Origin: Bryobacterales bacterium
Lineage (GTDB): Bacteria > Acidobacteriota > Terriglobia > Bryobacterales > Bryobacteraceae
Length of the DNA stretch: 8,500 bases
Direction: 5' to 3'
NCBI GenBank assembly: GCA_003487005.1
Contig: DNFG01000368.1
Coordinates: forward strand, 1-8,500
Shown: one piece after another, positions 1-6,937 of the stretch
Numbering within the stretch: position 1 is the stretch's first letter
Layout of the letters: the number at the start of each line of letters is the position of its first letter
The notes under the pieces: model-generated
The model's database searches: none
What the model was told of the DNA's origin: nothing
Seen by the model: the letters and a program-made list of their open reading frames with translations, nothing else
Program-made: the position numbers and the translations under genes

Positions 1-98
1 CGCGTCAGCCGCGGAAACACCTGCGGTTCCGTCACCGGATACCGCGCTTCGGCCGGCTGTGCCGGCGCCTTCGGTCTGCTCTCCACCATTGCCTTCAT
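1..98 (-). CDS. N-terminal fragment of an unidentified protein, cut by the window edge
   Basis: An open frame starts at ATG 98-96 and runs off the left edge after about 33 codons. Its translation begins MKAMVESRPKAPAQPAEARY and continues with a Pro- and Arg-rich segment. Nearly all codons end in G or C, as in the real genes of this window. A purine-rich GAAGAGGAG sequence lies directly before ATG 98; this is too close for that codon but well placed (9 nt) for a second in-frame ATG at 89-87, so 89 may be the true start. The fragment has no hydrophobic signal sequence and looks like a disordered cytoplasmic N-terminus. I do not recognise the family. It would be divergent from the PiT-like gene at 458. 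That this is a gene at all is an inference from codon use and the ribosome-binding-like sequence. Confidence 0.45.
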   Translation of the reverse strand, partial: MKAMVESRPKAPAQPAEARYPVTEPQVFPRLT

Positions 99-457
99 CT
101 CCTCTTCCGTTCCTTCGTTTCCAGACCCGGCGACGCCCCCGCGCGCCGCCGGCCCCCGGGTCCCTCCACCCAGCCTGATCCTGTCTATCCGCCCGTGGCT
201 TTTGTCCCTCGCCACACCACCACTCCCACCGTCAGCAAACCACGCCAAAGCCGCCCTCCCATTGAACCTTCCCCGCAAGTGTTTAGAAACAAAAGGAAAA
301 CTTTTTTTCAAACCGTGTGAACCGCCTGCGCCGCCCGGCCCGATTCCGGCCGCAACACAGCCGCCACCGAATGTTGACACAATTGAAACACGATTCATTT
401 GACACTGGTTGTTTCCACTTGAGAAGCTGAAAAATACGGGACTCCGTAAATTGCGAA
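99..457. other. Non-coding divergent region with GC-rich and AT-rich blocks
   Basis: About 360 bp contain no convincing gene; the short open frames here start at TTG or lie antisense to the promoter area and lack typical codon use. From about 99 to 270 the plus strand is pyrimidine-rich. It contains a perfect 7-bp inverted repeat, GACCCGG at 124-130 and CCGGGTC at 156-162, separated by 25 nt. From about 280 to 315 there is an A/T-rich patch with a run of seven T. The part from 365 to 457 is AT-richer than the flanking genes and probably holds the promoter of the gene at 458. Confidence 0.6.
374..405 (+). promoter_or_regulatory. TTGACAC repeats upstream of the PiT-like gene
   Basis: TTGACAC occurs at 374-380 and again at 399-405, exactly 25 bp apart, with a related TTGAAAC at 383-389 between them. 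Each TTGACA matches the sigma-70 -35 consensus, but no good -10 hexamer lies 16-18 bp downstream of either copy. They may therefore be binding sites for a regulator rather than, or as well as, -35 elements. The spacings (9, 16 and 25 bp) do not fit the 11-bp period of a Pho box. The regulatory role is inferred. Confidence 0.3.
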
Positions 458-1423
458 ATGACCGGCATGGCCGCCGATTGGAGTACTGTTTTTATGCTGT
501 CAGGTTTTGTCCTGGCAGCCTATTCAATTATTGCCAATGACGTCATTCAGACTCTTGGCACCTTCCTCAGTTCCAATCACCAGACGCGCTGGTGGGTCCT
601 CTGGATCTACGCCGCCGTCATCCTTTCCGGCGTCCTCGTCGCCGGCTGGTTGTGGAACGGCGGCGATGCCGCTTACGGCCGCCTCTCCGCCATCCCCCTC
701 CCCGAACGATTCCACTGGTGGCATGTCGCGCCGCCCCTGCTGCTCCTTCTGCTGACCCGTTTCGGGCTGCCCGTCAGCACCACTTTCCTCATCCTGAGCG
801 TCTTTTCGACGAACGAAGTGATGCTCTCAATTGTCCGCAAGTCCTTGATGGGCTATGGACTTGCCTTCACCACCGCCCTGTTCGCCTACGGATTGCTCGC
901 CGCCAGGATCGAACGCCGGTTCCTGCACCAGCCATCCAGCCACCCCCGCAGGTGGATCGCCCTCCAGTGGGTCTCCACCGGCTTCCTCTGGAGCCAGTGG
1001 CTGATTCAGGACCTCGCCAATATCTTCGTTTACGTCCCCCGCCAGCAGAAAACCTATGAACTCGCCGGCGCCATCCTGCTCCTGATCAGCCTGCTCGCCA
1101 TTTTGTTCTGGCAGCGCGGCGGACGTGTCCAGAAAATCGTCCTCACCAAGTCCAATACCACCGACATCCGGTCCGCCACTATTATTGATTTTATTTACGG
1201 TTTAGTCCTCTTTTTCTTCAAGGAATTGAGTCATTTGCCAATGAGTACGACCTGGGTCTTTGTCGGCCTCCTTGCCGGGCGCGAGATCGCCCTCACCTGG
1301 CGGAATGGCATCCGCCCCGGCCGCGAACTCCTCCCCCTGGTCCTCTCCGACCTCGGCAAAGTCACCCTCGGCCTGCTCTCCAGCATCCTTCTCGTCTACC
1401 TGATCCGGACCTTCGAACTGTAA
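458..1423 (+). CDS. Divergent PiT-like (inorganic phosphate transporter family) integral membrane protein
   Basis: This is a 321-residue, very hydrophobic protein with about eight to ten predicted membrane segments. Its motifs repeat: residues 25-35 (IANDVIQTLGT) followed by LPVSTT at 104-109, then residues 183-189 (IQDLANI) followed by LPMSTT at 260-265. PiT permeases are built from two inverted repeats carrying GANDVANA signatures and P-V/I-STT loops, so the pattern suggests the PiT fold. Membership is inferred from motifs. The protein is much shorter than E. coli PitA (about 500 residues) and lacks the large central loop; repeat 1 has Gln for the second Asn and repeat 2 has Gln for the first. 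The substrate may therefore be phosphate, sulfate or something else. The start at 458 is chosen by frame and position; an ATG at 467 is also possible, and neither has a clear Shine-Dalgarno sequence. A small gene follows 44 bp downstream on the same strand. Confidence 0.75.
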   Translation: MTGMAADWSTVFMLSGFVLAAYSIIANDVIQTLGTFLSSNHQTRWWVLWIYAAVILSGVLVAGWLWNGGDAAYGRLSAIPLPERFHWWHVAPPLLLLLLTRFGLPVSTTFLILSVFSTNEVMLSIVRKSLMGYGLAFTTALFAYGLLAARIERRFLHQPSSHPRRWIALQWVSTGFLWSQWLIQDLANIFVYVPRQQKTYELAGAILLLISLLAILFWQRGGRVQKIVLTKSNTTDIRSATIIDFIYGLVLFFFKELSHLPMSTTWVFVGLLAGREIALTWRNGIRPGRELLPLVLSDLGKVTLGLLSSILLVYLIRTFEL

Positions 1424-1435
1424 CCGGAATCACCA

Positions 1436-1451
1436 AACCCGGACAGGGGTT
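1436..1451 (+). other. Small hairpin between the PiT-like gene and the small downstream gene
   Basis: AACCC at 1436-1440 and GGGTT at 1447-1451 form a 5-bp stem with a 6-nt loop, 12 nt after the PiT-like stop codon. No T-run follows, so it is unlikely to be an efficient terminator. It could be an mRNA processing or stability element between two cotranscribed genes. Confidence 0.25.
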
Positions 1452-1467
1452 ACGCTACGATGGTCTC

Positions 1468-1752
1468 TTGGTGCTTTCCGCTCAACGGCTTCTGCTGATG
1501 CTGGCGCTGGTTCTGTGTGCCCTGCCCGTGGTGTGGGCGCAGTCCGGCAGCAACTATGACCCGCCGCCCCGTGGCTATTACGACGCTCCGCCGCCTCCCC
1601 CGATCCCGGACCCGCCCCCGGCGCCGCCGCCTGAACCACCCTTCTGGCGCCAGATCGACTATGCCGACCCCGCCAACCTGGTTAAGATCGCTCTCCTGCT
1701 CGGCTCCGTCATCATCGCCCGCCGCTCCTTCCACGAAATGAAGGACGAGTAG
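1468..1752 (+). CDS. Small exported or membrane-anchored proline-rich protein of unknown function
   Basis: This is a 94-residue protein with three parts. Residues 1-25 look like a signal peptide: Arg7, then a leucine-rich core ending VVWAQ, with cleavage likely after Ala24. Residues 30-58 are a Pro-rich linker (PPP repeats with Tyr, Asp and Glu). Residues 66-84 contain a short hydrophobic stretch (LVKIALLLGSVIIA) followed by a charged tail ending HEMKDE. It could sit in the inner membrane with the Pro-rich part in the periplasm. The start is uncertain: TTG 1468 or GTG 1471 keep the signal-peptide Arg, while the only near ATG in frame (1498) would remove it. No strong Shine-Dalgarno sequence is visible. 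Codon use (NNC/NNG) supports a real gene over the antisense frames. It lies 44 bp after the PiT-like gene and may be cotranscribed with it. I recognise no family. Confidence 0.6.
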   Translation: MVLSAQRLLLMLALVLCALPVVWAQSGSNYDPPPRGYYDAPPPPPIPDPPPAPPPEPPFWRQIDYADPANLVKIALLLGSVIIARRSFHEMKDE

Positions 1753-1768
1753 CCGCCCGAATGGCAAA

Positions 1769-1798
1769 AACCCCTCCTCCCTCGCGGGAGAAGGGGTT
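1769..1798 (-). terminator. Rho-independent terminator of clpC
   Basis: A stem pairs 1769-1775 (AACCCCT) with 1792-1798 (AGGGGTT) and 1777-1781 with 1786-1790, with one C-A mismatch and a 4-nt loop (TCGC). Read on the minus strand it is followed by TTTTTG, the classic intrinsic terminator shape, 23 bp after the clpC stop codon. On the plus strand only TTCC follows, so it should work mainly for clpC, although the stem could also stop transcripts of the small plus-strand gene ending at 1752. Confidence 0.85.
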
Positions 1799-1821
1799 CC
1801 GCTCACTTGCTCGTCCGACGG

Positions 1822-4296
1822 TCAGGCGAACGGATACAGCATCATGCTTTCCGGTTCCGAACCGCCGCCCGCCGTTACCGCCACTTCGCCTTCCGCGTTG
1901 ACCTGACGGCAGTGAATGCCGCCTTCGGCGAGGAAGATCTCGTACTCGGCCGGCCGGACCAGGCTCCCCTGGATCAGCATCTCCGACAGCGGGTCCTCGA
2001 TGTACTTCTGCAGCGCCCGGCGCAGCGGACGTGCTCCATAACTCCGGTCCCCGCACGTCTTCTCCAGAATGTACTTGGCCGCGTCTTCGTTCAGCCGGAT
2101 CCGGATCTGCTTCGCCACCAGATTCTGGTTGATCTGCTCCACCAGCAACCCGACGATCTTCAGCAGGTCCTCTTCCACCAGCGAAGTGAACAGAATCACC
2201 TCGTCGAGGCGGTTCAAAAACTCCGGATTGAACGCCCGCTTCACCTCGGCATTCACCATCTCTTCGACGTTCCGCGGCGTCCCGGGGGCCGAACTGCTGA
2301 AGCCCAACTGCCCCTTCTTGTCCAGAAAACGCGCCCCGAGATTCGAGGTCATGATGATGATCGTGTTCTTGAAATCGACCTGATTGCCGAGTCCGTCGGT
2401 CAACTGGCCGTCCTCGAACACCTGCAGCAGAATGTTGTAGATGTCCGGATGCGCCTTCTCGATCTCATCCAGCAGGATAATCGAGTACGGCGACCGTTTC
2501 ACCCGTTCGGTCAACTGCCCGCCTTCTTCGTAGCCGACATAGCCCGGAGGCGAGCCGATCAGCTTCGACACCGAGTGCTTCTCCATGAACTCCGACATGT
2601 CGAACCGGATCAACGACTTCTCGGACCCGAACAGGAATTCGGCCAGCGCCCGGGCCACCTCGGTCTTGCCCACGCCCGTCGGCCCCAGGAACAGGAAGCA
2701 CCCCGCGGGCCGCTTCGGCGACTTCAGTCCGGCGCGCGACCGGCGGATCGCCCGCGCCAGCGCGCTGATCGCCTTCTCCTGGCTCACCACGCGCTTGTGC
2801 AGTTCTTCCTCGACCCGGATCAACTTGGCGATCTCTTCTTCCTTGATCGCCGTCATCGGGACGCCCGTCCACCTCGCCACCACCTCTTCGATGTCCTCCT
2901 TGGACACCACGCCGGTCGAAGAGTCGTCCAGGTTGTATTTGTCGCGCAGTTGACGCAGATTTTCGCGCTCTTTGCGCTCTTCGTCGCTATAAAAGCGCGC
3001 CTTTTCGAACTCGTGATTGGCGATCGCGGTCTCCATCCGGTGCACCACGAACTTGATCCGCTTCTGAACGTCCGAAATCTCCGGTGGCAGAGTGGTCTGC
3101 CTCAGTTTGATCCGCGCGCCGGCTTCATCGATCAGGTCGATCGCCTTGTCCGGCAGGCAGCGGTCGGGGATGAACCGCGACGAGGAATAGACAGCCGTCT
3201 CGATCGCCTCGTCGGTGTATGCCACCGCGTGAAACTTCTCGTAGCGCTCCTTGATGCCAAAAAGGACTTTGATGGCATCACTTTCCGACGGCGGGGGCAC
3301 CTTTACGGCCTGGAAACGCCGCTCGAGCGACCGGTCCTTTTCGATCGACTTCCGGAACTCGCCCGGTGTCGTCGCCCCGATGCACTGAATCTCGCCCCGC
3401 GACAGCGCCGGCTTCAGGATATTGGCCGCGTCCAGCGACCCTTCCGCCGAACCCGCGCCGACCAGAGTATGCAACTCGTCGATGAAGATGATGGCGTTCT
3501 GATTGTCCATCAACTCCTTCATGATCGTCTTCAGGCGCTCTTCAAACTGCCCGCGGTACTTCGTGCCGGCCACGATCAGCGACAGATCCAGGGCCAGAAT
3601 CCGCTTGTCGGCCAGAAAACTGGGCACGTCGCCGTCGGCGATCTTCTGGGCGAGTCCTTCGACGATGGCCGTCTTGCCCACGCCCGGTTCGCCGATCAGC
3701 ACCGGATTGTTCTTCGTCCGCCGGCACAGAATCTGGACGAGACGCTCCAGTTCGTAATCGCGGCCGATGAGGGGATCCAGCGATCCATCCGCGGCCGACT
3801 GGGTCAAATCGCGGCTGAATTCGCCCAGCAGCGACGACTCCTTCGGCTTCGACGTGGTGGTCCGCTCGGAGGTGGAGCGTGCGATCTCCTCGCGCACCGT
3901 CGTCAGGCGCAGACCGCGGTCATGCAGAATCTCGGCCGCGAAGCATTTCTCCTCCCGGAGCACGCCAAGCAGGAGGTGCTCGGTCCCGATGTGCTTGTGG
4001 CTCAACCGTTCGGCTTCTTCGGCCGCAAAGGCGAGAACCCGCTTGCATTCGTGACTCAAGGGCAGATCCACGCTCGTGGAAACCTTCTCCCGGATCGTCG
4101 TCTGCGCCTCGATCTGCTTGCGAATCGATTCGATGTTGGCCTGGCTGCGGAGAAACCGGTTAGCCAGAGCCTTGTCTTCCCTCAGCAGACCCAACAGCAG
4201 GTGCTCCGTCTCAATGTACGGGCTGCCAAACTGGCTGGCCTCGTACCGCGCGAAGAAGATGACCCTGCGGGCCTTTTCGGTGTAGCGTTCGAACAT
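1822..4296 (-). CDS. clpC: ATP-dependent Clp protease ATP-binding subunit ClpC
   Basis: This 824-residue Hsp100/AAA+ unfoldase feeds proteins to the ClpP peptidase in the cytoplasm. In order it has a double Clp N-domain (about 1-145), AAA+ D1 with Walker A GEPGVGKT (202-209), pore loop KYRG (246-249), Walker B IIFIDE (269-274) and Arg-finger region (325-328). A UVR/M-type middle segment (about 412-447) follows, then D2 with Walker A GPTGVGKT (538-545), pore loop GYVG (585-588), Walker B ILLDE (607-611), the ClpP-docking tripeptide LGF (664-666) and sensor-2 GAR (754-756). The UVR segment and length separate ClpC from ClpB (long M domain) and ClpA (no UVR). ATG 4296 is preceded by AGAGG, 10 nt away. 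No ctsR, mcsA or mcsB homologue flanks it, unlike the Bacillus operon. The last ~25 residues are Gly/Glu/Ser-rich and look disordered. Confidence 0.97.
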   Translation of the reverse strand: MFERYTEKARRVIFFARYEASQFGSPYIETEHLLLGLLREDKALANRFLRSQANIESIRKQIEAQTTIREKVSTSVDLPLSHECKRVLAFAAEEAERLSHKHIGTEHLLLGVLREEKCFAAEILHDRGLRLTTVREEIARSTSERTTTSKPKESSLLGEFSRDLTQSAADGSLDPLIGRDYELERLVQILCRRTKNNPVLIGEPGVGKTAIVEGLAQKIADGDVPSFLADKRILALDLSLIVAGTKYRGQFEERLKTIMKELMDNQNAIIFIDELHTLVGAGSAEGSLDAANILKPALSRGEIQCIGATTPGEFRKSIEKDRSLERRFQAVKVPPPSESDAIKVLFGIKERYEKFHAVAYTDEAIETAVYSSSRFIPDRCLPDKAIDLIDEAGARIKLRQTTLPPEISDVQKRIKFVVHRMETAIANHEFEKARFYSDEERKERENLRQLRDKYNLDDSSTGVVSKEDIEEVVARWTGVPMTAIKEEEIAKLIRVEEELHKRVVSQEKAISALARAIRRSRAGLKSPKRPAGCFLFLGPTGVGKTEVARALAEFLFGSEKSLIRFDMSEFMEKHSVSKLIGSPPGYVGYEEGGQLTERVKRSPYSIILLDEIEKAHPDIYNILLQVFEDGQLTDGLGNQVDFKNTIIIMTSNLGARFLDKKGQLGFSSSAPGTPRNVEEMVNAEVKRAFNPEFLNRLDEVILFTSLVEEDLLKIVGLLVEQINQNLVAKQIRIRLNEDAAKYILEKTCGDRSYGARPLRRALQKYIEDPLSEMLIQGSLVRPAEYEIFLAEGGIHCRQVNAEGEVAVTAGGGSEPESMMLYPFA

Positions 4297-4352
4297 TCGG
4301 TTTGCGCCTCTCGCAGGGTTCGTTGCGCCGACCGGGCGCGGAAACCCTGAAA

Positions 4353-4371
4353 CCGGCCGGACCGGGGCCGG
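4353..4371 (-). repeat. GC-rich inverted repeat in the clpC leader
   Basis: CCGGCC at 4353-4358 and GGCCGG at 4366-4371 form a perfect 6-bp all-GC stem with a 7-nt loop, about 57 bp upstream of the clpC start. It would be a stable RNA hairpin in the leader; its role is unknown. Confidence 0.4.
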
Positions 4372-4383
4372 AGGTGAATCCTT

Positions 4384-4406
4384 CGCGCATCCATCAGGAA
4401 TGCGCG
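4384..4406 (-). repeat. Perfect 7-bp inverted repeat upstream of clpC
   Basis: CGCGCAT at 4384-4390 and ATGCGCG at 4400-4406 pair perfectly around a 9-nt loop. It directly abuts a second inverted repeat at 4407-4424. If clpC transcription starts near 4409, this hairpin would sit at the very 5' end of the mRNA, where it could protect against 5' decay. It could also be a protein-binding site. Confidence 0.45.
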
Positions 4407-4424
4407 TCCTACCTTATTGTAGGA
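4407..4424. promoter_or_regulatory. Perfect inverted repeat TCCTAC-N6-GTAGGA overlapping the putative clpC -10
   Basis: The 6-bp arms are 4407-4412 and 4419-4424. The TACAAT -10 candidate of clpC (4421-4416, minus) lies within it. Position and symmetry fit an operator where a dimeric repressor would block RNA polymerase. It matches neither CIRCE nor CtsR sites known to me. Function is inferred from location only. Confidence 0.35.
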
Positions 4425-4503
4425 TGCCGCGAGTGCGTCCGAGGAACGAAGGTTTGACGTAATCCAAGGAATTCGGCGGCGATTTGTACCGGGACTTCCG
4501 GAT

Positions 4504-5190
4504 TCACACCGGCTGCAACATGCCGTGCTTCAACTCCAGGACCCGCCCGGCTCTCCTCGCAAATGTCATGTTATGTGTGACATACACGGAAGTGAGCTCG
4601 TGCGCCCGGTGCAGCGCTTCGATCAGTTCCATGATCCGCCCGCCCGTGTCTTCATCGAGGTTGCCCGTCGGTTCGTCGGCCAGCAACAATCTGGGCCGTC
4701 CGGTGAGCGCCCGCGCGAGCACCACCCGCTGCTGTTCGCCGCCCGAAAGTTCGCCTGCCCGGTGATGGGCGCGGTCCGCCAAACCCACTTCGGCCAGCCG
4801 TTCGCGCGCGGTCCGGATCGCCGCCGGAGCGGCTTCGCCCCGGATCAGGAGCGGCATCGCGGCGTTTTCCTCCGCCGTGAACTCGGGCAGCAATGTATTG
4901 CTCTGCCAGACAAAGCCGATCTCGTAGTTCCGGACCCGTGCCTGCTCCGCCTCGCTCTGCCCGGTCAACTCACGGCCGTCCAGCCAGATCCGCCCGGCCG
5001 AGGGCGCGTCCAGTAACCCCAATAGATGCAACAAGCTGGACTTCCCCGCCCCGCTCGGCCCCACCAGGGCCAGCCGCTCTCCACGCGCCACTTCGAGGTC
5101 GAGCCCCGAGAACACTTCAAGGATTCCGGTTCCGGAGGCATAGCGTTTGGCGAGCCCTTCGGTGCGCAAAAATGAGGTTTTTGGGGCCAT
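4504..5190 (-). CDS. ABC transporter ATP-binding protein, LolD/MacB-type, without a neighbouring permease
   Basis: This 228-residue ATPase has the usual length of the LolD/MacB/FtsE class. It shows Walker A GPSGAGKS (44-51), Q-loop Gln96 in FVWQ, signature LSGGEQQ (148-154), Walker B LLLADEP (168-174, Asp172 and Glu173) and switch His206 (VTHN). All catalytic residues are present, so it should hydrolyse ATP. The LGLLDAPSAG and ADEPTGNLD sequences are typical of lipoprotein-release and macrolide-export type ATPases, which work with FtsX-like permeases. No permease gene is adjacent: SulP lies 19 bp upstream and clpC 207 bp downstream. It may serve a permease encoded elsewhere. ATG 5190 is preceded by GGAGG only 3 nt away, which is short, but there is no better start. 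It is probably the last gene of the ArsR-SulP operon. The substrate cannot be told. Confidence 0.93.
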   Translation of the reverse strand: MAPKTSFLRTEGLAKRYASGTGILEVFSGLDLEVARGERLALVGPSGAGKSSLLHLLGLLDAPSAGRIWLDGRELTGQSEAEQARVRNYEIGFVWQSNTLLPEFTAEENAAMPLLIRGEAAPAAIRTARERLAEVGLADRAHHRAGELSGGEQQRVVLARALTGRPRLLLADEPTGNLDEDTGGRIMELIEALHRAHELTSVYVTHNMTFARRAGRVLELKHGMLQPV

Positions 5191-5209
5191 CAGCCTCCAC
5201 TATGCCGCA

Positions 5210-6937
5210 CTAGAGCCGGGTTCTGCTGAGATCGCGGGCGAATTCCTCGCCCACGCCCGAGAAGTTCTCGTAGATCTCCCGCGCGCGGGCCAGCGCGGCC
5301 TGCACGTGGGGCAGGATGTTCGCCTCGCCGATGTGTTCGACGAATTCGGCCTGTTTGAGGAACTGCGCAGGCTGGGAGAGCGCGCCGCACAGCAGCAGCG
5401 TCCGGCCGGATTTGCGGAGCCGGTCGTTCAGTTGTTCGAGCGCGTGGAGGCCGGTGGCGTCGATCGCAGTCATGTTGCGAAGCCGCAAGACCACAATCGG
5501 GGCATAGCGGGACAAATCAGCGGTCTCGTCCGCCAGCAGGTCGGTCGTGCCGAACAGAAACGGCCCGTGAATCCGCAAAATCGTCACGTAGGGGGGCACA
5601 TCCTTGTCCTGGAGGATGTGCGGGCGGCCGTCCTCGATATACTCGACCGTCACCGCCGAAACGGTCGTGGTCTGCGAGATCCGGTAGATATAGAGGAGAG
5701 CCGCCAGCGCCATCCCGACCTCGACGGCGACGGTCAGATCGGCCACCACCGTCAGAACGAACGTGATCAGCCAGACCGATTTGTCCGCCAGATCCAGCCG
5801 CCAGATCGCGGCCGTTTCGCGCCATTCGCCCATGTTATAGGCGACCACGAACAGCACCGCCGCCAGGGTCGCCAGGGGAATGAACCGGGCGAGGGGAGCC
5901 GCCGCGAGGATCACCACCAGCAGGGTCAGGGCATGGACGATGCCCGAAACCGGCGTCCGGGCGCCCGAGCGGAAGTTGGTCGCCGTCCGGGCGATCGCCC
6001 CGGTCACCGGGATGCCGCCCACGATCGGAGCGGCGATGTTCGCCAGGCCTTGGGCCGCCAGTTCGACATTGGAATTGTGCCGGTCGCCGATCATGGTGTC
6101 GCCCACGACGGCTGAGAGCAGGCTTTCGACGGAGGCCAGCAGCGCCACCGTCAGCGCCGCCGGCAGCAGCGGCAGAATCAGGTCGGGACGGAACTCGGGG
6201 ATGTCGAAAACCGGCAGTCCGCGCGGGATTCCGCCGAATTTGGAGCCAATCGTCTCGACCTGGAGTTCAAACAAGACCACCGCCAGGGTGCCCGCCACCA
6301 GCGCCACGATCGAACCCGGGATCCTCGGCGCCCACCGGGGGACGAGCAGAATCATCGCCAGCGACCCGCTGGCCAGCGCGACCGTCACCGGGTCGGACGC
6401 GCCGATATTCCGGGCCAGCCCCTGCAACCGGGCGAAGAATTCGGTCGGATCACCGGGCAGGTTCACGCCGAGGAAATCCTTGATCTGGGTGGAGGCGATC
6501 AACAGGGCGATCCCGTTCGTGAAGCCGATCACCACGGGGCGAGGAATATAGCGGACCGCCGCCCCCAGACCGCTCAGGCCCAGCACCAGCATGATCAACC
6601 CCGCCATCATCGTCACCACCAACAGACCGGATAACCCGTGCTGCGCAATGATGCCGGCCACGATGACGACAAATGCTCCCGTCGGCCCAGAAATCTGGAT
6701 CTTTGACCCGCCGAAGAGCGAGACGATCAAACCGCCCACGATGGCCGTGTAGATGCCCGCCTGGGGCGTCACCCCGCTGGCAATCCCAAACGCCATGGCC
6801 AGCGGCAACGCTACCAGGCCGACGGTCAAACCCGCAATCAGATCGCGCGACAGATCCTCGCGCCGGTAGCCCTTCAGACATTCGAACAGCTTGGGCCGCC
6901 ACTGCTTGAGCGGTGGTTCACCCGGCAACACGTTCAT
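5210..6937 (-). CDS. SulP family inorganic anion transporter with C-terminal STAS domain
   Basis: This 575-residue membrane transporter is of the SLC26/SulP family, whose members move sulfate, bicarbonate or other anions. Residues about 30-420 form the transport domain with many hydrophobic segments. The family signature is at about 40-89 (GLVALPLAMAFGIASG, then GGSKIQISGPTGAF), and the conserved Glu region ESLLSAVVGD is at 271-280. Residues about 448-555 are a STAS domain with IDATG at 492-496, the loop that in anti-sigma antagonists carries the phosphorylated Ser or Thr. Length and order are normal for the family. The start ATG 6937 overlaps the ArsR stop codon by 4 bp (ATGA), with GAAGG 7 nt upstream, so the two genes are almost certainly translationally coupled. 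The ABC ATPase follows 19 bp later. The substrate cannot be assigned from sequence; sulfate and bicarbonate are both possible. Confidence 0.95.
   Translation of the reverse strand: MNVLPGEPPLKQWRPKLFECLKGYRREDLSRDLIAGLTVGLVALPLAMAFGIASGVTPQAGIYTAIVGGLIVSLFGGSKIQISGPTGAFVVIVAGIIAQHGLSGLLVVTMMAGLIMLVLGLSGLGAAVRYIPRPVVIGFTNGIALLIASTQIKDFLGVNLPGDPTEFFARLQGLARNIGASDPVTVALASGSLAMILLVPRWAPRIPGSIVALVAGTLAVVLFELQVETIGSKFGGIPRGLPVFDIPEFRPDLILPLLPAALTVALLASVESLLSAVVGDTMIGDRHNSNVELAAQGLANIAAPIVGGIPVTGAIARTATNFRSGARTPVSGIVHALTLLVVILAAAPLARFIPLATLAAVLFVVAYNMGEWRETAAIWRLDLADKSVWLITFVLTVVADLTVAVEVGMALAALLYIYRISQTTTVSAVTVEYIEDGRPHILQDKDVPPYVTILRIHGPFLFGTTDLLADETADLSRYAPIVVLRLRNMTAIDATGLHALEQLNDRLRKSGRTLLLCGALSQPAQFLKQAEFVEHIGEANILPHVQAALARAREIYENFSGVGEEFARDLSRTRL

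Larger units (their letters stand above)
4297..4503 (-). promoter_or_regulatory. clpC leader and promoter region
   Basis: This 207-bp gap lies between the ABC ATPase stop and the clpC start. A -10-like TACAAT lies on the minus strand at 4421-4416, with no good -35 at 16-18 bp. If used, transcription would begin near 4409 and leave a leader of about 110 nt. The leader would contain two GC-rich hairpins (4384-4406 and 4353-4371). No T-run terminator follows the ABC gene, so readthrough from the ArsR-SulP-ABC operon into clpC cannot be excluded. No CIRCE element and no complete CtsR box are present. Confidence 0.4.

Noticed and set aside
202..402. A 66-codon Pro-rich frame on the plus strand before the PiT-like gene
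   Set aside because: TTG start, no ribosome-binding site, no biased third positions, and it runs through the probable promoter region.
374..405. Pho box for the PiT-like gene
   Set aside because: The repeats, read on the opposite strand, resemble TGTCAA half-sites, but the 9-, 16- and 25-bp spacings do not match the 11-bp periodicity of PhoB sites.
1450..1806. Minus-strand frames opposite the small Pro-rich gene
   Set aside because: The longer frame's start lies beyond the clpC terminator stem, and the products are Arg/Gly-rich; the plus-strand frame has a proper signal peptide and codon bias.
1807..4350. An 847-codon open frame on the plus strand opposite clpC
   Set aside because: It is in the same codon register as clpC and exists only because clpC avoids TTA, CTA and TCA. 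Its protein is Arg/Leu/Gln-rich low-complexity and matches no family I know.
4425..4470. Possible CIRCE or CtsR heat-shock operator upstream of clpC
   Set aside because: A GCACTC and a single GTCAAA occur on the minus strand, but the second arm of CIRCE and the second CtsR half-site are missing.
4485..4503. Terminator directly after the ABC ATPase
   Set aside because: Only a 4-bp CCGG/CCGG pairing is present and no T-run follows.
5147..6115. A 322-codon open frame on the plus strand opposite SulP
   Set aside because: Same codon register as SulP, Arg/Gly/Gln/Asp-biased product, no recognisable domain; a shadow of the SulP gene.
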